The position numbers were made by a program, and so were the translations under genes. The notes under the pieces were generated by a model, which saw only the letters and a program-made list of their open reading frames with translations, was not told where the DNA came from and ran no database searches. From positions 2,232,001 through 2,296,000 of the forward strand of contig NZ_LR134477.1 in NCBI RefSeq assembly GCF_900637975.1: a stretch of DNA of 64,000 nt, written 5' to 3'. The DNA is from Actinomyces viscosus (lineage in GTDB: Bacteria; Actinomycetota; Actinomycetes; Actinomycetales; Actinomycetaceae). Below, piece after piece: positions 62,009 to 64,000 of the stretch (positions are counted from its first letter, which is position 1; the number at the start of each line of letters is the position of its first letter).

Positions 62009-64000
62009 GTGAGCACCGACAGCACAGACCGCCCCGCCCCGCAGACGCCTGGCACGTCCGACGGCGTCGACTCAGCCTCCCCGACGGCGTCGACTCCCGC
62101 CGCGGGACCAGTGGCCTCGCAGGCTCACCCGCGGGAGGCGACGGTCAACCTGGCCGATGAGGCGGTCGCCTCCCTCAAGAGCCTCGCCGGCAAGGTCACC
62201 CAGGCGTCTCGTCCCACTCCCTCCACGCCGGTCACGCCGACGACGGCTGACGAGGCGGACGGTGCAGACGATGCGATCAGCACGGTCGGCGCAGTCGGCA
62301 CGGTCGGCGCGGTCAGCTCCGCCGGTGGCGCGGCCGCCGGAGGCAGTGGAGGAACTGGAGGCACTGACATGCCGCCGTCGATTCCGCCGTCGTCGGGGCC
62401 GGGCGGGGCGAAGGCCGAGGGGCCGACCGGGACGGTGAAGCCCGGGGCCGCCACCGCGTCGGCAGCCCCCTCGACGGCCTCTGAGACCGGCACGGCCGCG
62501 GTGAGCCCCGCCGCGCCTGCGGCCCCCGAACCGGTCGGCGTTGCCGCCAGCACCGCGAAGGCTCCCTCAGACTCAGAGCCCACGACCCCGGAGGCGGGGC
62601 GGCAGGAGAGCCGGGACGGGCAGAAGGATCCCGAGGACCGGGAAGACCGGGTGGATTCCGTCTCCACCGCCTCTACCGCGCAGACGCCGTCCTCCCCCGC
62701 GCAGGCCACGGATGACGGCGCGCAGCCGGCTGCGGTCTCCGGTGCGGCCGACGCCGAGGTCGCACCGACCCCGGCGGTGGCGGCGCCCAGCGCAGACGAT
62801 GCCGGGGAACCGGCGCACTCTGAGGACCTTACGGAGCCGGAGGATCTCGAAGACCTCGACGCGGTCTCCGAGCCCGAGGCCGGCGCAGACGACGTGGACA
62901 CAGGAGTCGACGCGGAGAACGCTGCGCAGCAGTCGACGGGCTCAGCGGCCTCAGCGACCTCAGCGCACTCAGCCCCGCAGGCTCAGACGCCGGCCGCTGC
63001 GGCCGGTGGCGCGGTCAGTGCCTTCGAGACCAGTGCCGTCTCCGAGACCAGTATCTCCAAGACCACTGCTTCGACCACCGCCTCCCAGACCACTGCCTCC
63101 GAGACCCCGACCTCCGGCGAGGGCATCGATCACGGTTCCGCGCCCAGCGCGACCTCCACCGGCGCGACGGCGGCACCGGCGTCATCGGCGCCGTCCGCGT
63201 CGTCGGGGGCCGCGACGACGTCCGCCGCGTCGACTGCCTCGGCAGCATCAACCGCATCGGCGGTATCAGCCTCATCGGCCGCTTCGGCCGCCTCGTCGGC
63301 TGCTGCCGGCTCGGCACCGTCGGCGTCCTCCCCCGCCAGAGCCGCCAGGGTGACGGCCTCCACCGTGTCGGCGTCGGCGGCTGCGTCAATGACGGCTGCC
63401 GGCACCAGTGCTGCCGGCGTCACCCCTCCGACCGGCGGCGACAGCGCCGGCAGCCCGGCCGACTCCTCCACGGATGTCGAGCCGACGAGCCCGCTCTCCC
63501 AGACGTCGAGCGCCCCTTCGGCGAGCTCGCCCGCGGGTGCGTCCTGGGGCCGGTCGGCTGCCGGGTCGTCGGCGGTCTCACCGGTGTCCGCACCGTCAGC
63601 GGCGTCACCGACGAAGGCCACGGCCTCGGAGCCGGCGCTGACCACGGCGCACCCGACACCGGAGCCGGCGGCGGACGCCACTGAACCGACCACGGCCACC
63701 GCACCGACCGATGCGCCGGCGAACGCCCCGGTGGACAACCGCCCCTCGGCGCCCTCCTGGCCGGCGACGCCCGCGGCCCAGCTGGCCCGGACGGCCTCGG
63801 CCGCGAGTGCCTCCACGGCGCGTTCTGCCGAGTCCGCCTCCTCGGTGCGCCCTGCCTTCCCCGCGGACAGGTCGGCGGCGGCCGCATCGTCCTCGGCCCC
63901 GGCCTCAGGACTCTCCGGCTACCGGCCCGAGGCTTCAGCCGATGCCTCGGCCACGGCGGAGGCGACTTCCGCGGCCGCCTCCGCACCGACGTCGTCGGCA
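62009..64000 (+). CDS. very long Ala/Ser/Thr/Pro-rich protein, 3' part outside the window
   Basis: An open frame of 664 codons without a stop runs from GTG 62009 to the last base of the window. The start has a strong ribosome binding site (AAGGAGACCTC) five bases before it. The product begins MSTDSTDRPAPQTPG and has one more ordered patch (LADEAVASLKSLAGKVTQ, ~50-68). After that it is almost wholly Ala, Ser, Thr, Pro, Val, Gly and Asp/Glu, with short repeats (TVGAVGTVGAV; SASSAASAASSAA), and it contains few Lys or aromatic residues. No signal peptide or membrane helix is seen in the visible part. Function unknown; any folded domain is past the window end. Confidence 0.75.
   Translation, partial: MSTDSTDRPAPQTPGTSDGVDSASPTASTPAAGPVASQAHPREATVNLADEAVASLKSLAGKVTQASRPTPSTPVTPTTADEADGADDAISTVGAVGTVGAVSSAGGAAAGGSGGTGGTDMPPSIPPSSGPGGAKAEGPTGTVKPGAATASAAPSTASETGTAAVSPAAPAAPEPVGVAASTAKAPSDSEPTTPEAGRQESRDGQKDPEDREDRVDSVSTASTAQTPSSPAQATDDGAQPAAVSGAADAEVAPTPAVAAPSADDAGEPAHSEDLTEPEDLEDLDAVSEPEAGADDVDTGVDAENAAQQSTGSAASATSAHSAPQAQTPAAAAGGAVSAFETSAVSETSISKTTASTTASQTTASETPTSGEGIDHGSAPSATSTGATAAPASSAPSASSGAATTSAASTASAASTASAVSASSAASAASSAAAGSAPSASSPARAARVTASTVSASAAASMTAAGTSAAGVTPPTGGDSAGSPADSSTDVEPTSPLSQTSSAPSASSPAGASWGRSAAGSSAVSPVSAPSAASPTKATASEPALTTAHPTPEPAADATEPTTATAPTDAPANAPVDNRPSAPSWPATPAAQLARTASAASASTARSAESASSVRPAFPADRSAAAASSSAPASGLSGYRPEASADASATAEATSAAASAPTSSA

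Overview
The window looks like a chromosome segment from an oral Actinomyces of the A. oris / A. naeslundii / A. viscosus group. It has high G+C, actinobacterial markers (lsr2, carD, a senX3/regX3-like pair beside phoU) and a fimQ-fimP-srtC1 type 1 fimbria locus of the kind known from those species.

Layout. 0-8.7 kb is mostly conserved: a DUF2218 protein, an MFS permease, ispD-carD, a SenX3/RegX3-like two-component system divergent from phoU, gpmA and lsr2. 9.2-12.3 kb has tRNA-Thr(CGU) and an asparagine permease/asparaginase operon. 12.3-18.6 kb has two secreted tripeptidyl-aminopeptidase-like hydrolases, a frameshifted membrane-protein gene, and overlapping holB and tmk. 18.9-29.5 kb is an accessory block between tmk and topA: a GH20 hexosaminidase, a YtrA-type GntR/ABC-2 transporter operon bounded by 49-bp direct repeats, a miniature inverted-repeat element, and a lipoprotein/two-component cluster (two DUF3060 lipoproteins, one OmpA-domain lipoprotein with tandem repeats, a kinase and a regulator). 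topA follows at 29.7-32.6 kb. Then come two tandem soluble PAS proteins, and a second two-component system whose regulator gene is split after its second codon by an IS630-family insertion. 40-52 kb holds a PAP2 phosphatase, srtC1-fimP-fimQ, a methyltransferase and an LAxTG-anchored surface protein. 52.6-54 kb is ahpC-ahpD, with a perfect palindrome touching the -35 box. 54-59.4 kb has a PH-domain protein, a short Tad locus (tadZ-tadA-frameshifted tadB/C) and a divergent HAD phosphatase. The right end has a degenerate Fic-like protein, a membrane protein and the start of a very long Ala/Ser/Thr/Pro-rich protein that runs off the window.

How it fits together. Housekeeping genes that lie close together in many actinobacteria (holB, tmk, topA, the tad genes and the HAD protein) are spread over about 43 kb here, separated by surface-interaction modules: fimbriae, lipoproteins, sensors and efflux. 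Three genes are visibly broken: one IS insertion whose original reading frame can be rebuilt exactly, and two one-base slips in homopolymers. Two copies of a ~150-bp non-coding element lie in opposite orientation at 7.7 and 24.6 kb.

All family assignments come from motifs and gene context read by eye. No database search was run.
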